A stretch of DNA of 64,000 nucleotides from Rhodococcus koreensis (GTDB lineage Bacteria; Actinomycetota; Actinomycetes; Mycobacteriales; Mycobacteriaceae): the NCBI RefSeq assembly GCF_900105905.1, contig NZ_FNSV01000005.1, positions 682,001 to 746,000 of the forward strand, given 5' to 3'. The notes below the pieces were generated by a model. It was not told where the DNA came from, did not search any database, and was given only the letters and a program-made list of their open reading frames with translations. Below are positions 54,471 to 63,657 of this stretch, piece after piece (positions within the stretch are counted from its first letter, which is position 1; every line of letters begins with the position of its first letter). The position numbers and the translations under genes were made by a program.

Positions 54471-56160
54471 CTTGCACAGTTTTAGTACCCCGGTCAACGT
54501 GTCGGTAGTTCCAGCGAGGTGAGGATGGCTGCGGCGTCGACGGTGAGCGGGTCGGCGGCGGTGTGGGGGTGGCCGGCGATGGTCAGGCTGATTTCTTGTA
54601 GCGGGCGCAGGGTTTTCACGATGCGCCCGATCGAGACTCCCGTCTCGGCCTGCAGATAGCGGGCGACCGCGAGCGCGGTGAACACGACCGTGAGGTGGGC
54701 TTCGATCGCGTCGCGGGTGTGGTGGAACATCGGCCGCGCCCGTAGGTCGGTTTTCGACATGCGGAACGACTGCTCGACATGCCAAAGGTCGTGATACTTG
54801 CCGATCACCTCGCCCGGGTCCATCAGTGTGGCGGGGATGTTGGTGACGTAGCCCTTCAACCCGACCAATGATCGGGCCCGATCGAGAGATGCGGTGTCGA
54901 GGGTGCGGCCGCCCGCGGTGGTCTTGACGAACCGCGTCGACTTCGGAGCTGTGCCGCCGTCGACGACCTCCCTGGCCCGGGCCTCCTGGGCGTTGAGTGT
55001 CTGATTGTCGCGGACCGCCCGTCGTTTCGAGTACTGCCAGACCGCCCGCCAGGACTTCGGATGTCCGGCCGCGTCCCAGACCGGTTCGGTGCGCTTGTTG
55101 ACGTTGTTGACGGTACTCTTCGCGTGCCGGGGAGTGACCGTATCGATTATCTGTCCGTCAGCGAAACTATTTCCGTTCCAATGGAAATGGTTTGCGAGAT
55201 CGGCGGGGGCTTTGGTGACGCGGGACCCGACGATGAACTTGAGTCCGGCCTCGTCGAGGTCCTTGAGATTGCCGGCGGAGAGCATGCCTGCGTCGGCGGC
55301 GACAACCATCTCGACGCCCTCGATGTCGTGGCGGGCCTGGAACTGCCGGACGATCGGGACGATGGTATGGGTTTCTGCCTTGTTCCCTTCGAAGCAGCCG
55401 ATCTCGAGGGGGAATCCGGTACGGTCGACGAGCAGGCCTACCACGATCTGCGGATCCACCCTGCGTTCCTTCGAATATCCGACCTTGCGCAGGTCGTCTT
55501 CCTTCTCTGCCTCGAAGTACAGCGTGGTGACGTCGTAGAGCACCAAGCTCAATCCGCCGGTCGCGGCGGCATGCTCGAAACATTTCTTCGCGACCCGGTC
55601 TCGGTAATCGTTTGTGGCGCAACGCTTCAATGCGTTGGCGTAGGTGTTGCGGTGGGCCGGGGTCAGGCCGATCTCGGCGACGACCCGGCTGGTGTCGCTC
55701 ATCGATGTCGGCTCGACGAGCCGGCCGAGGACCAGCTGGAAGAACGCGTCGTCGTCGACAGCGTCGAGACCCAGGCGTCGCCATCCGGTCTCGATCGCCT
55801 CGATCAGCCAGCGGGACCGTTTCGTCGCGATCACCGATCCGCGTTCCCCACCACCGCCGAGGTCGAGGTCGAGTTCCTGCTGGCCGGCCTGCAGCTTTTC
55901 CCGGGCCGCCTGCAACAGTGCCGCCAACTCGCCCTCGGTGTGGGCGGAACCGAGGTGCTCAAGGATCTTGTGGCGGCCCCCGTCCTTCGCGGCGATCTGC
56001 ACCGCCGTCGCCCCCGACGCGGTCCGAACCTTGCGGATATAGGCAGCCACAACCGGCGATCCTACCGACCGATTAGTGCCCCATATCCCCGACCCGCGAA
56101 TCCACTACCAGCACAAACGCCAGCCGAAGCCGGAAATCCCCATCGACCTGTGCAAGTCAG
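54467..56160 (-). mobile_element. IS1634-family insertion sequence
   Basis: 1694 bp with perfect 13-base terminal inverted repeats CTGACTTGCACAG. One transposase gene on the minus strand fills it. It is flanked by 631-bp direct repeats (53836-54466 and 56161-56791). IS1634 itself is known for making long, variable direct repeats at its target. Confidence 0.85.
54494..56050 (-). CDS. IS1634-family (IS4 group) transposase
   Basis: 518 residues. The DDE core includes LVLYDVTTLYFEAE (first Asp), GVEMVVAADAGMLSAGNLKDL (second Asp) and, near the end, IIGKYHDLWHVEQSFRMSKTDLRARPMFHHTRDAIEAHLTVVFTALAVARYL, the Y-(2)-R-like/E-x2-F signature of the IS4 superfamily. The start VIRKV-like segment of the family (AYIRKVRTASGATAVQIA) is intact. 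The frame is uninterrupted, so the element is probably active. Confidence 0.9.
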   Translation of the reverse strand: MAAYIRKVRTASGATAVQIAAKDGGRHKILEHLGSAHTEGELAALLQAAREKLQAGQQELDLDLGGGGERGSVIATKRSRWLIEAIETGWRRLGLDAVDDDAFFQLVLGRLVEPTSMSDTSRVVAEIGLTPAHRNTYANALKRCATNDYRDRVAKKCFEHAAATGGLSLVLYDVTTLYFEAEKEDDLRKVGYSKERRVDPQIVVGLLVDRTGFPLEIGCFEGNKAETHTIVPIVRQFQARHDIEGVEMVVAADAGMLSAGNLKDLDEAGLKFIVGSRVTKAPADLANHFHWNGNSFADGQIIDTVTPRHAKSTVNNVNKRTEPVWDAAGHPKSWRAVWQYSKRRAVRDNQTLNAQEARAREVVDGGTAPKSTRFVKTTAGGRTLDTASLDRARSLVGLKGYVTNIPATLMDPGEVIGKYHDLWHVEQSFRMSKTDLRARPMFHHTRDAIEAHLTVVFTALAVARYLQAETGVSIGRIVKTLRPLQEISLTIAGHPHTAADPLTVDAAAILTSLELPTR

Positions 56161-56791
56161 GGGGAACGCGACCGTCTTCTGCCTCGGCACCACGGCGCCG
56201 GCCCTTCTTCACTGGGAGCGCGATAGTGAAGTGACATGTCCTGCGCAGCAGGGATTGTCACCCTCGACCAGCCGATCTCCTACATCATTGCCCCGGGACA
56301 CCCCGATTGCTCCCGGACCACGGCGCATGCATGGCTACGACGTTTGCCGATGTGGCCACAAATCCTCCCGTGACGACACTAAAATCCAGTCCGGTCCCCC
56401 ATCCGACCCGAGTATCCGTCCCTGCGCATTCTCCCCACCCACCGCATGGAGACATCGTGGCGAAGCAACCCAAATATGGCAATACGCGTTTCCGCGACCA
56501 ACTGGCGTTTTGGATTATCCTTCCCAGCTTCGCCGGAATTCTTGCAATCAGCGTACTGATGGTCATCTATGCCGCACCGGATAACCGCGAGGAGGTGGCC
56601 CGCCTCGTATTCAGTGCAGTATTGCCCCTCTTCGGCACATGGGTGGGCACCGTGCTCGCCTTCTACTTCGCACGCGATAATTTCGAGGCGGCATCCGAGT
56701 CGACACTGCGCCTCACCGGATTGCTCAATCGCTCGTCCGCGGTCGCCGAATTGATGATTCCGCGGTCACAGATGGTGGTACACACTCTGGC
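56161..56791. repeat. 631-bp direct repeat, copy 2
   Basis: The partner of 53836-54466. Because the repeat includes everything upstream of and including the 5' part of the membrane protein gene, the IS insertion left one complete gene with its own upstream region at this side. Confidence 0.9.
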
Positions 56792-57185
56792 GGATGGCGA
56801 TACCGACGGCTCTGGAGTCAAACTCGAGGATCTGCTGGAGAAGATCAAGGTGAGCGGAAAAAATCGGATCCCGATCCTCGACAAGAATGACTTAGCCCAC
56901 TTCGTTCTGCACAAATCGTTACTCGATGAATATGCACTTCTTCAGGAAGGACGAGCGCTCCGTGACAAAACTTTGCACAACATGCTGGGCGATACGGGCC
57001 ACCCGGAGTACAAGGAGCTGGCCGGAGCCATCGGTTTCGTTTCGGTGAGCGCAAACCTCGGTGAGGCCCGCGACAAGATGAACGCCATCCCTCGCTGCAA
57101 CGACGTGTTCGTCAGTGCCTCCGGGAAGAATGAAGAACCCGTGGTGGGCTGGATCACGAATGCCCAGCTGTCGACCATCAACTAG
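56457..57185 (+). CDS. membrane protein with CBS-like cytosolic domain
   Basis: 242 residues from GTG 56457 (GGAG seven bases upstream; longer in-frame starts at 56307 or 56331 are possible). Two membrane helices: LAFWIILPSFAGILAISVLMVIYA and VFSAVLPLFGTWVGTVLAFYF. The cytosolic part has MIPRSQMVVHTL...NRIPILDKNDLAHFVLHKSLLDEY and NDVFVSASGKNEEPVVGWITNAQL, two blocks laid out like a CBS pair (x-x-RIPVLD...G-I). It may sense a nucleotide. Lower GC than its neighbours. The gene has been preserved by the long duplication. Confidence 0.6.
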   Translation: MAKQPKYGNTRFRDQLAFWIILPSFAGILAISVLMVIYAAPDNREEVARLVFSAVLPLFGTWVGTVLAFYFARDNFEAASESTLRLTGLLNRSSAVAELMIPRSQMVVHTLADGDTDGSGVKLEDLLEKIKVSGKNRIPILDKNDLAHFVLHKSLLDEYALLQEGRALRDKTLHNMLGDTGHPEYKELAGAIGFVSVSANLGEARDKMNAIPRCNDVFVSASGKNEEPVVGWITNAQLSTIN

Positions 57186-57224
57186 GGCGGGTCGCACCCG
57201 GGCCGCCAGAGGAGCTGCGACCAC

Positions 57225-57329
57225 ATGCCCGAACTACACTGGGGCGGCGGGTATCCCTGCGCGCTGGCCCCGATGCTGATCACCTCCATCACCCTGTACG
57301 CGGTGTTGGGGCGCGAGCGCTGGCTCTGA
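57225..57329 (+). pseudogene. corA: CorA-type magnesium transporter C-terminal remnant
   Basis: 34 codons: MPELHWGGGYPCALAPMLITSITLYAVLGRERWL then TGA. MPEL, the GY, the last membrane helix and the R-x-x-WL end match the C terminus of CorA proteins. The rest of the gene, including the GMN motif, is absent. Confidence 0.7.
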
Positions 57330-57469
57330 GAATAAACCCCGATGATCCTGCCGCACCAACCTTGCCCGCCAGGCCCGGGCGCGCCCGACCACCTGGGCCC
57401 GTGAGGCCGGGCGGGCCTGCCCGCCGCCCCCACCCGCGGCCCTTCACCGAACGCGAACGCGGCGCACGG

Positions 57470-57900
57470 GCTCGAGTTCGCTTCCCCGTTCCGGCTGCTA
57501 TTCGCCGTCGCCGCGTTCGCGTTCGCGGTCGCGGTCGGGTACGTGCTGGTGCAGCGGCTGCGGTACCGGCACCTGCTGCGGTTCACCAACCTCGCACTCC
57601 TCGACCGGGTCGCCCCGAAACGTCCCGGACCGAAATGGCGCATCCCGGTCGCCCGGATGGTCGTGTGCCTGCTGCTGGCGGTCGCGCTGGCCGGGCCCAC
57701 CGCCCGACAAGAAGGTGCCCCGGAACCGGGCCATCGTGATCCTGGTGATCGAGCTGTCCCTGTCGATGCAGGCCACCGACGTGCCGCCGTCCCGGATAGC
57801 GGTGGCCCAAGAGGCCTTCGCCGACGACCTGACCGCGGTGATCAACCTCGGGCTGGTGGCCTTCTCCGGCACCGCCTCGGTCCTGGTCGCGCCCACCACG
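57470..57900 (+). pseudogene. VWA-domain (BatA/Rv1481-like) protein remnant
   Basis: Two frames give [53 protein letters not shown]...[15 protein letters not shown] and [38 protein letters not shown]...[20 protein letters not shown]. This is the N-terminal membrane part and the start of the von Willebrand A domain. The MIDAS motif is degraded (ELSLS for DxSxS), one frame break occurs near 57715, and the gene stops abruptly after APTT. Confidence 0.7.
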
Positions 57901-58055
57901 CTGGTGTTGTGGTTGGGCTTGCGGAACATTGCGCATGTCCTCGAAGGACCGCTGCGTGCATTCGTCGACCAGCTACGCCACTCTCGGCTGCCGCTGCTGC
58001 GGGACGGCGTGGCTCGTAGGCCACGTCCCCCCGAAGGTCCAATCCACGACGCGTG

Positions 58056-58469
58056 TCACGGTTGCGGCCTCGTGGTGTCTTCGCCCCGGGCGGCGGCGAT
58101 GTGTTTCGCGGTGTCGACGTAGTGCCGCATCCGGGAGATCGTTCCGTCGCCGTTGAAGGTCCACAGGTGTAGTTCCTCGTCGCGGTAGCGGCCTCCGCCG
58201 GGGACGGCGGCGTCGATGGCGATCTCGGCGGCGACCTGGCTCTCGTCCGCCATGATCGAGAGCACGGCGAACTCGGCGATCTCGAATGCGCCGACGACGC
58301 GGAAGAACTCGGCCGCGCCGGCCCGACCGGTCCGCTGTTGGAGCCAGGGCACGCCGGCGCGTTGAGCGAATGCGTCGGCCCAGTGTTCCCAGCGCACGTC
58401 CTCGGCGAGCAGGTCGAGAATCGCCGGGAATTCCCGCGGCCGAATGCGGAATAGAGCTTCTCCACCACC
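58056..58469 (-). pseudogene. SnoaL-like protein, fused to cutinase fragment and frameshifted
   Basis: VVEKLYSAFGRG, then (other frame) EFPAILDLLAEDVRWEHWADAFAQR...GAAEFFRVVGAFEIAEFAVLSIMADESQVAAEIAID...[29 protein letters not shown] to 58056: an NTF2/SnoaL-like fold. Restoring one G in the GGG near 58446 joins the frames. The original start is lost: the reading frame runs in from a cutinase-gene fragment upstream. Confidence 0.7.
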
Positions 58470-58848
58470 GCCAGCCGGATGACGTCGACGTTCGCCAGGA
58501 TCGACACCACCAGTGCGGCGATCTGGGTGTATCCGGTGGGGTCCGGGATGACCGACAGCACCTGGGAGACCCAGCGCAGATCCACGGCCGCGGCCATCGT
58601 CACCAACGGCGCGAACTGGTTGTTCAACTCCCCGGCCACCTGATGGGCACCGTGGGCGTCGAGGGCGGCGAGGGCGGCGACCTTCTGCGGCAACACGGTG
58701 AGGTCGTTCAGGATGCCCGGCACTTCGAGAGCGGTCACCCCGGTGGCGACATTGAGAACCTGACCCACCACCGTGGCCGGTTTGAGCACCGACAGCACAC
58801 TCGTGGCCGACGTGAGTGCATCGGCGGGAACCGATGTCAGCGGGGCTG
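58470..58848 (-). pseudogene. fragment of the cutinase-like gene insertion domain
   Basis: A diverged copy of the middle of 10035-12035: PLTSVPADALTSATSVLSVLKPATVVGQVLNVATGVTALEVPGI...VSQVLSVIPDPTGYTQIAALVVSILANVDVIRLA. It contains an extra in-frame AAL (a 9-base duplication). It joins the SnoaL gene right after IRLA, where both partners have GGTGGAGAA-like sequence nearby. Confidence 0.85.
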
Positions 58849-59050
58849 AGCGCATAGCCTCGCACTCGCTCAGACGAGATCAGCTCAGGATCGGCACCCC
58901 CGCGGGCAGACCCGACCACCCGTGAAGAATCGAGATCAGTGAGGGGCTGTTCGACTTCACCCCTTGGGTGCCTAGCCCATCGGCGGCGGCCGAGGAAGAC
59001 TGGGAAGTGGTCCGCCCGCAATTTGTTTCTGTTGAAAGACCGCACCTGCA

Positions 59051-59203
59051 ATGGGTTTTCTTGTACTCGGTATTCCCGTCATGGTTCTGGCCGGATTTCT
59101 GCTTTTCGCTCGATTAATCAAACAGCGGCGGAAGAAAGGCCGCCACCACGAATTCCACCATCCCCTGAGCCGTGCTGGTTATGCGGCCTGGAGGAGGGCG
59201 TAA
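59051..59203 (+). CDS. 50-residue small membrane protein
   Basis: GFLVLGIPVMVLAGFLLFARLIKQ, one membrane helix followed by RRKKGRHHEFHH and a basic tail: a typical single-pass small protein with positive-inside cytosolic end. The ribosome site is weak. Support is limited to composition and structure. Confidence 0.4.
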   Translation: MGFLVLGIPVMVLAGFLLFARLIKQRRKKGRHHEFHHPLSRAGYAAWRRA

Positions 59204-60175
59204 GCCTTGGGCCCGGCGATGAGTACGGGACCGGAACCTCAGAGACCTACCTATGACCGGCGGACACTGTCGCTGCCCTTCCACGGCATCGTGATGAGAT
59301 GCCCTATCTGGCGGGAAAACTACTGTAAATCAGCACTATCCGTGCATCGATGACTAGACTGCTCCACCACCCCGACACGACAATCCACACACGGCACGTG
59401 CGCTATGAACTCGACCGGATTGATCGCACACACCTTCCAGCGCCACACCACACCGAGCTCCACTCGCCATGGAAATCCCAGGCGAGACCGACCTCGCGTG
59501 CGGTGTTGCGGTCATGTGCCTTCACGGTGGAGCTAGCGTTCCTGCGCGAGGTCTGCAGACTCCAGATCGCGCGTGTCCGATGCACCTTAGGTTCGTTCGA
59601 GTTGCCCACCAGCAGCGGCGCGCTCGCGGCATTCAATGCGCTCAGGACCCCGGTCCACCGCAAAGGTGCGGTACAGGTCATAGCGGATCACAGCTTGTGA
59701 CTCCGCGCTGACGTCGCGGGCGTTGACCTCACTGACAGACCTGCCACGGAGCGGGTTGCCGTCGGGCATCCGCTTTTCTGTGAACAGCCGGCAGAGGAAG
59801 TGAACTCCACCGAAGAGCTCTTCAGAAAGCTCGTTGACGGAACACCCCTGATTCGTCTGCATACAGGGCGACCGTCAACAGTGGTGTGCCGGCCGGCGCG
59901 GTGCAGCTCGACCAGGTGTGCTTCCTGGTGGGGCTGAGTTTGGGTTTCTCTATCGCCTGCCACCGATCGCCGCCCGCCTCCCAGAGGCAACCCTAGGGTG
60001 CACTCCTCGACACCCTGGGGTGGGGTGATTCCTGCGAGTACGGGGATCAGGCTTCTAGGTGTTCACGGTCGGGGCACTCCGGTCTTCGGGTACCTCGACA
60101 TCACCTGTCGGATCACTGGGAAGCCCTGATGCTCACTCGCACGGAACCCGCAGTTGACGCTGTAGGAGAATCATC
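59204..60175. other. long region without a supported gene
   Basis: About 970 bases ahead of the AvrD cluster. A minus-strand frame at 59587-59862 (TNQGCSVNELSEELFGGVHFLCRLFTEKRMPDGNPL) could be a small gene but lacks a ribosome site and relatives I know. The final 150 bases should hold the AvrD operon promoter. Confidence 0.3.
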
Positions 60176-61201
60176 ATGAATGGCAGTCATTTCCAATCCT
60201 ACGATCACGCGCTGGGCCCCAGGAACGGGAGATACTTCGGTTGCGGCTACAAGCGAGTCGAGCACTCGCTGTCGGATATCTCGATCGAACGCTCGATGGA
60301 GGTCGGTGCGCGTTACAGTGCCGCCGCCACGTTGCGCTATCCCTCGGACTGGTCGAAGAAGTCCAGCAAGGAACTGGTACCGCACGTCAGCAGCATCGAC
60401 ACCCTCGTTCTCGCCGCGACGATCTGTGAACTCGCAATCGTCTACACCCGGGACCTCAATGACACCGAGGCAGGCCAGATCTGGGTCCGCCGGGCGACGG
60501 TGCGATGCGGAACCAGGCCACACGAGGATCTGCAGAACATCCCGGTCGAAGCGGTCGTGGAAGGGGTAACCGAGGACGAACCCGACGCGAATACAGTACA
60601 GACCTCCTTCAGTTTTCAGGTCGGTGAGCTGAAAGGCACACTGGTGCTGGTACACCCACCCGGGTCCGGCCCGCTCGCGGTGCCCGGAGTAGACAGATTC
60701 CGAAGTAGCCATCACGTCCATCGCGGACCCGGGAAGCACTTCTACCTCGACGGATTCAAGGATCGCACGCTGTCGGGACGCGACATCGTCGTCAGCGCCG
60801 ATAACACCTCCATCACCGGACAGCATCGCATCGACCACGAGGCGAGCGGGCAGTACTACGGTGCGGAATCCGGATATCCCGGTTCGATCTCGTTGATCGA
60901 CATGATGCTCGGCGCCGCACAGTTGGCGCAGATCTTGCTCTACACAGCGGATTCGCTGGACCGCTCGAACAGCAACACGCTGTGGATGCGGAAGCTGGAA
61001 CTGACTGCCGAGTCACCGATCCGGCCCACCGACGGTGATTTCGCCGGGACCGCCGAGATACGACGCTCCAACGTGGTCGAGCGCGCCGGACACAGGTGGC
61101 GCAGCGTCGAGATCGCCGGCAGGGAGTTCCAGGGCGTCACCGGATCATTCCTGCTGTGCCATCAGCTGCCCGCCCGGCGAGAGAGGGCCGCGCATGAGTG
61201 A
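60176..61201 (+). CDS. avrD: AvrD-family protein (syringolide-synthase type)
   Basis: 341 residues, near the 311 of Pseudomonas AvrD. It shows the family pattern of a duplicated, beta-rich (hot-dog-like) fold: SIDTLVLAATICELAIVY...WVRRATVRCG in the first half and SLIDMMLGAAQLAQILLYTAD...LWMRKLELTAE in the second, with YKRVEHSLSDISIERSMEVGARYSAAATLRYPSDWS at the start. In P. syringae AvrD alone leads to syringolides, C-acyl-sugar-derived elicitors. AGGAGA lies before the ATG. The stop overlaps the next start. Assigned by recognition of the pattern. Confidence 0.7.
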   Translation: MNGSHFQSYDHALGPRNGRYFGCGYKRVEHSLSDISIERSMEVGARYSAAATLRYPSDWSKKSSKELVPHVSSIDTLVLAATICELAIVYTRDLNDTEAGQIWVRRATVRCGTRPHEDLQNIPVEAVVEGVTEDEPDANTVQTSFSFQVGELKGTLVLVHPPGSGPLAVPGVDRFRSSHHVHRGPGKHFYLDGFKDRTLSGRDIVVSADNTSITGQHRIDHEASGQYYGAESGYPGSISLIDMMLGAAQLAQILLYTADSLDRSNSNTLWMRKLELTAESPIRPTDGDFAGTAEIRRSNVVERAGHRWRSVEIAGREFQGVTGSFLLCHQLPARRERAAHE

Positions 61202-61934
61202 CACCAGGCACCTCAAACTGGCCGTCACCGGGGCGCCGCGGACGGGAAAGAGCACTGTGGCCGCGGCTCTTTCGATTCTGACCGGGTTGCCCCGAACCAG
61301 CTTCGACAGCGCAGAGCAATCGCCGCCGACTCGACCCGGCGGCGGGCCGGCTTCCGCGCGGGTCCCGGCGTCGATGGTCGGCGCCAGCCTGCGCTCGTTC
61401 GAGGCGCGAGTGCACAACGAATCCGCCCTCCCCGGCTTCGTCTCCGACGGGTCCGTCCTGAACGAGTGGGCGGAGATCAGCGCACAGGTGTTGGGTAGCC
61501 GAACAACCGCGAGGGAACGCGCCCGGCACCCGATGCAGTGGGCCAAGCACACACCGGACCGGATCTTCATGCGGCGTTACGCCCGGGCGCTCGAAGGCAT
61601 CCTGGTACGACGTGCGCGAACGGTGTACGACGGAATCATCCACCTCCCCATCGACAGTCGCCCCCTACCCGACGACGACACAGCGGAGGCGGGCGAGCGA
61701 CGACGCACTTCGGACCGACTGTTGATCGACGTCATCCATCGTCTGAACACACCGTACGTGGTCGTCGGCGGATCCCTCCAGGACATCCTGACGCGGGTGA
61801 CCGGGTTCTACGGACTCGACCACCGCGTTCCCGTCGCAGACGCGGTCGCCGAGGCCCTCGCGAGGTCGGCGAGCCCGACGACACCCCGAATGGGCGCGGC
61901 TCGAGCGACACGCCCGGTTGTCGAGGCGAGATGA
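61194..61934 (+). CDS. P-loop ATPase/kinase (AAA_28/NadR-like)
   Basis: 246 residues from ATG 61194, overlapping the avrD stop by eight bases (GAGAGGG upstream). Walker A GAPRTGKST at residues 12-20, GLPRTSFDSAEQS, FVSDGSVLNEWAEISAQV (probable Walker B-like Asp) and a C-terminal VVVGGSLQDILTRV. This group of small P-loop proteins includes nucleoside- and sugar-kinase-like enzymes. A sister copy starts at 63658. It may phosphorylate an AvrD precursor or product. Confidence 0.7.
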   Translation: MSDTRHLKLAVTGAPRTGKSTVAAALSILTGLPRTSFDSAEQSPPTRPGGGPASARVPASMVGASLRSFEARVHNESALPGFVSDGSVLNEWAEISAQVLGSRTTARERARHPMQWAKHTPDRIFMRRYARALEGILVRRARTVYDGIIHLPIDSRPLPDDDTAEAGERRRTSDRLLIDVIHRLNTPYVVVGGSLQDILTRVTGFYGLDHRVPVADAVAEALARSASPTTPRMGAARATRPVVEAR

Positions 61935-62005
61935 CGGGTCGAGCCGGAACGACATCACGCGCCCACGATACGAACATCTCACCGAGACAGGCAGGAGACC
62001 ACCCT

Positions 62006-63631
62006 ATGTCCACGGCATTCGAGGGCGACCCACGAGACGAGAAATCCGGCAACGCGACATGGACACTCACGGTCGTATCGATCGCCACCTTCATGCTCAT
62101 GCTCGATCTCACGGTGTCGAACGTTGCCCTGCCCACCATCCGAAAGGAATTCGACTCCTCCTTCTCCTCGCTCCAATGGATACTCGACGCCTACGCCCTC
62201 GGGCTGGCCGCATTCCTGCTCGCGGCCGGATCCCTCGCCGACAGAGTCGGCCGGAAGAAGGTGTTCGACGGCGGCCTCGTCATCTTCGTACTGGCCTCGC
62301 TCGCCTGCGGTCTCGCCCCCACCGACACGGTCCTCATCGTCGGCAGGCTGGTCCAGGGAATCGGCGGCGGAGTGCTTTTCGCGGTAGGCCCCGCCCTCAT
62401 CGGACACGAGTTCCGCGGCAGTGACCGCGGAAAGGCGTTCGGCGTGTTCGGTGCGGTGGCAGGACTCGCGATCGCGTTCGGTCCACTGATCGGGGGCTTT
62501 TTGACCGACACGTTCAGCTGGCGCTGGATCTTCCTCATCAACGTGCCACTCACCGTCGTCGCGCTCGCCATCGGGTTCGCGAGGATGCGAGAGTCGCGCA
62601 GCGCAACCCCGCCACCACTCGACATCGCCGGAATGATCACCTTCTCCACCGGACTGTTCTTCCTGGTGCTCGGGTTCCTGCGCGGCCAGGCGGACGGGTG
62701 GTCAAGCGGTCGAGTGCTCACCTGTTTTTCCCTCGCCGTGGCCCTCGGTGTCGTCTTCGTCGTCATCCAGATCACCCGGAGAGACCGAGCCATGTTCCAG
62801 CTCAGCCTCTTCCGCAACACGTCCTTCAACGGCTTGTCCGCGGTCACCGCACTGTGCGCTGCGTCGACGATGGCGGCGCTGTTCCTGATGATCTCCTACC
62901 TGCAGAACGTGCTGGGGTTCTCGGCCTTCGCGACCGGTCTTCGCTGCCTTCCACTCACACTGCTGCTCTGCGTGGCCGCCGCGGCCGCCGGCTCCCTCGT
63001 GACCCGCGTCCGGCCGAGCATCCTGATGGGGGTGTCGCAGCTGTTCATCGCTGCCGGACTGCTCTGCGTCCTCCTCATCCGGACCGACACCGCCTGGCCC
63101 GTGCTCGTCCCGGCAATGCTCCTGGTCGGTCTGGGCATGGGCTTGTTCAACCCCGTGCGGGCTGCACTGTCGATCGCCGTCACCACCCCCGACAAGGCCG
63201 GCATGGCGTCCGGCGTGAACGAGACCTTCCAGCAGGTAGGCCTGGCAGTCGGAATCGCGGCGATCGGTGCCCTGTTCCAGAACCGGGTCGCGGCCGACTT
63301 CGTCGACTCCCCGACCGGAAGGATGCTCGGCGACAGGTCGTCCGAAGCGGGCGACGCCATCGCGGCGGGGGGCGTCAACGCCGTCGCCGACAGCGTTCCC
63401 GAATTCATCGCCGACACGGTCCGCGAAGCGGCGCTGACGGCATTCGTCGACGGCCTGCACGACGTCATGCTCCTGTCCGCGATCTTCGCAGCAGCGTCGG
63501 CGGTGATCGCATTCGTGGCGATCCGTCGGAAAGATCTCGACGCGGCCGCACTGACGCACCCGATGATCATCCGAGACGAGACCGATCCCGTCGAGCAGAT
63601 TCCGCTGGTCGACGTCGAGCAGAGACGATGA
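62006..63631 (+). CDS. DHA2-family MFS exporter
   Basis: 541 residues, 14 membrane helices. MLDLTVSNVALPTI is the helix 1 D1-type motif, GSLADRVGRKKVF the loop 2-3 motif A, and GPLIGGFL the antiporter motif C. This is the EmrB/QacA type of proton-coupled drug or metabolite exporter. AGGAGA before ATG 62006. It lies between the two P-loop genes, so it probably exports the product of the AvrD cluster or gives resistance to it. Confidence 0.85.
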   Translation: MSTAFEGDPRDEKSGNATWTLTVVSIATFMLMLDLTVSNVALPTIRKEFDSSFSSLQWILDAYALGLAAFLLAAGSLADRVGRKKVFDGGLVIFVLASLACGLAPTDTVLIVGRLVQGIGGGVLFAVGPALIGHEFRGSDRGKAFGVFGAVAGLAIAFGPLIGGFLTDTFSWRWIFLINVPLTVVALAIGFARMRESRSATPPPLDIAGMITFSTGLFFLVLGFLRGQADGWSSGRVLTCFSLAVALGVVFVVIQITRRDRAMFQLSLFRNTSFNGLSAVTALCAASTMAALFLMISYLQNVLGFSAFATGLRCLPLTLLLCVAAAAAGSLVTRVRPSILMGVSQLFIAAGLLCVLLIRTDTAWPVLVPAMLLVGLGMGLFNPVRAALSIAVTTPDKAGMASGVNETFQQVGLAVGIAAIGALFQNRVAADFVDSPTGRMLGDRSSEAGDAIAAGGVNAVADSVPEFIADTVREAALTAFVDGLHDVMLLSAIFAAASAVIAFVAIRRKDLDAAALTHPMIIRDETDPVEQIPLVDVEQRR

Positions 63632-63657
63632 CATCCCCTTGCAGAGGAGAACCGACC

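Noticed and set aside
55061..56584. 507-codon plus-strand frame across the IS1634 element
   Set aside because: Antisense to the transposase and running into the repeat; no ribosome site and no known domain.
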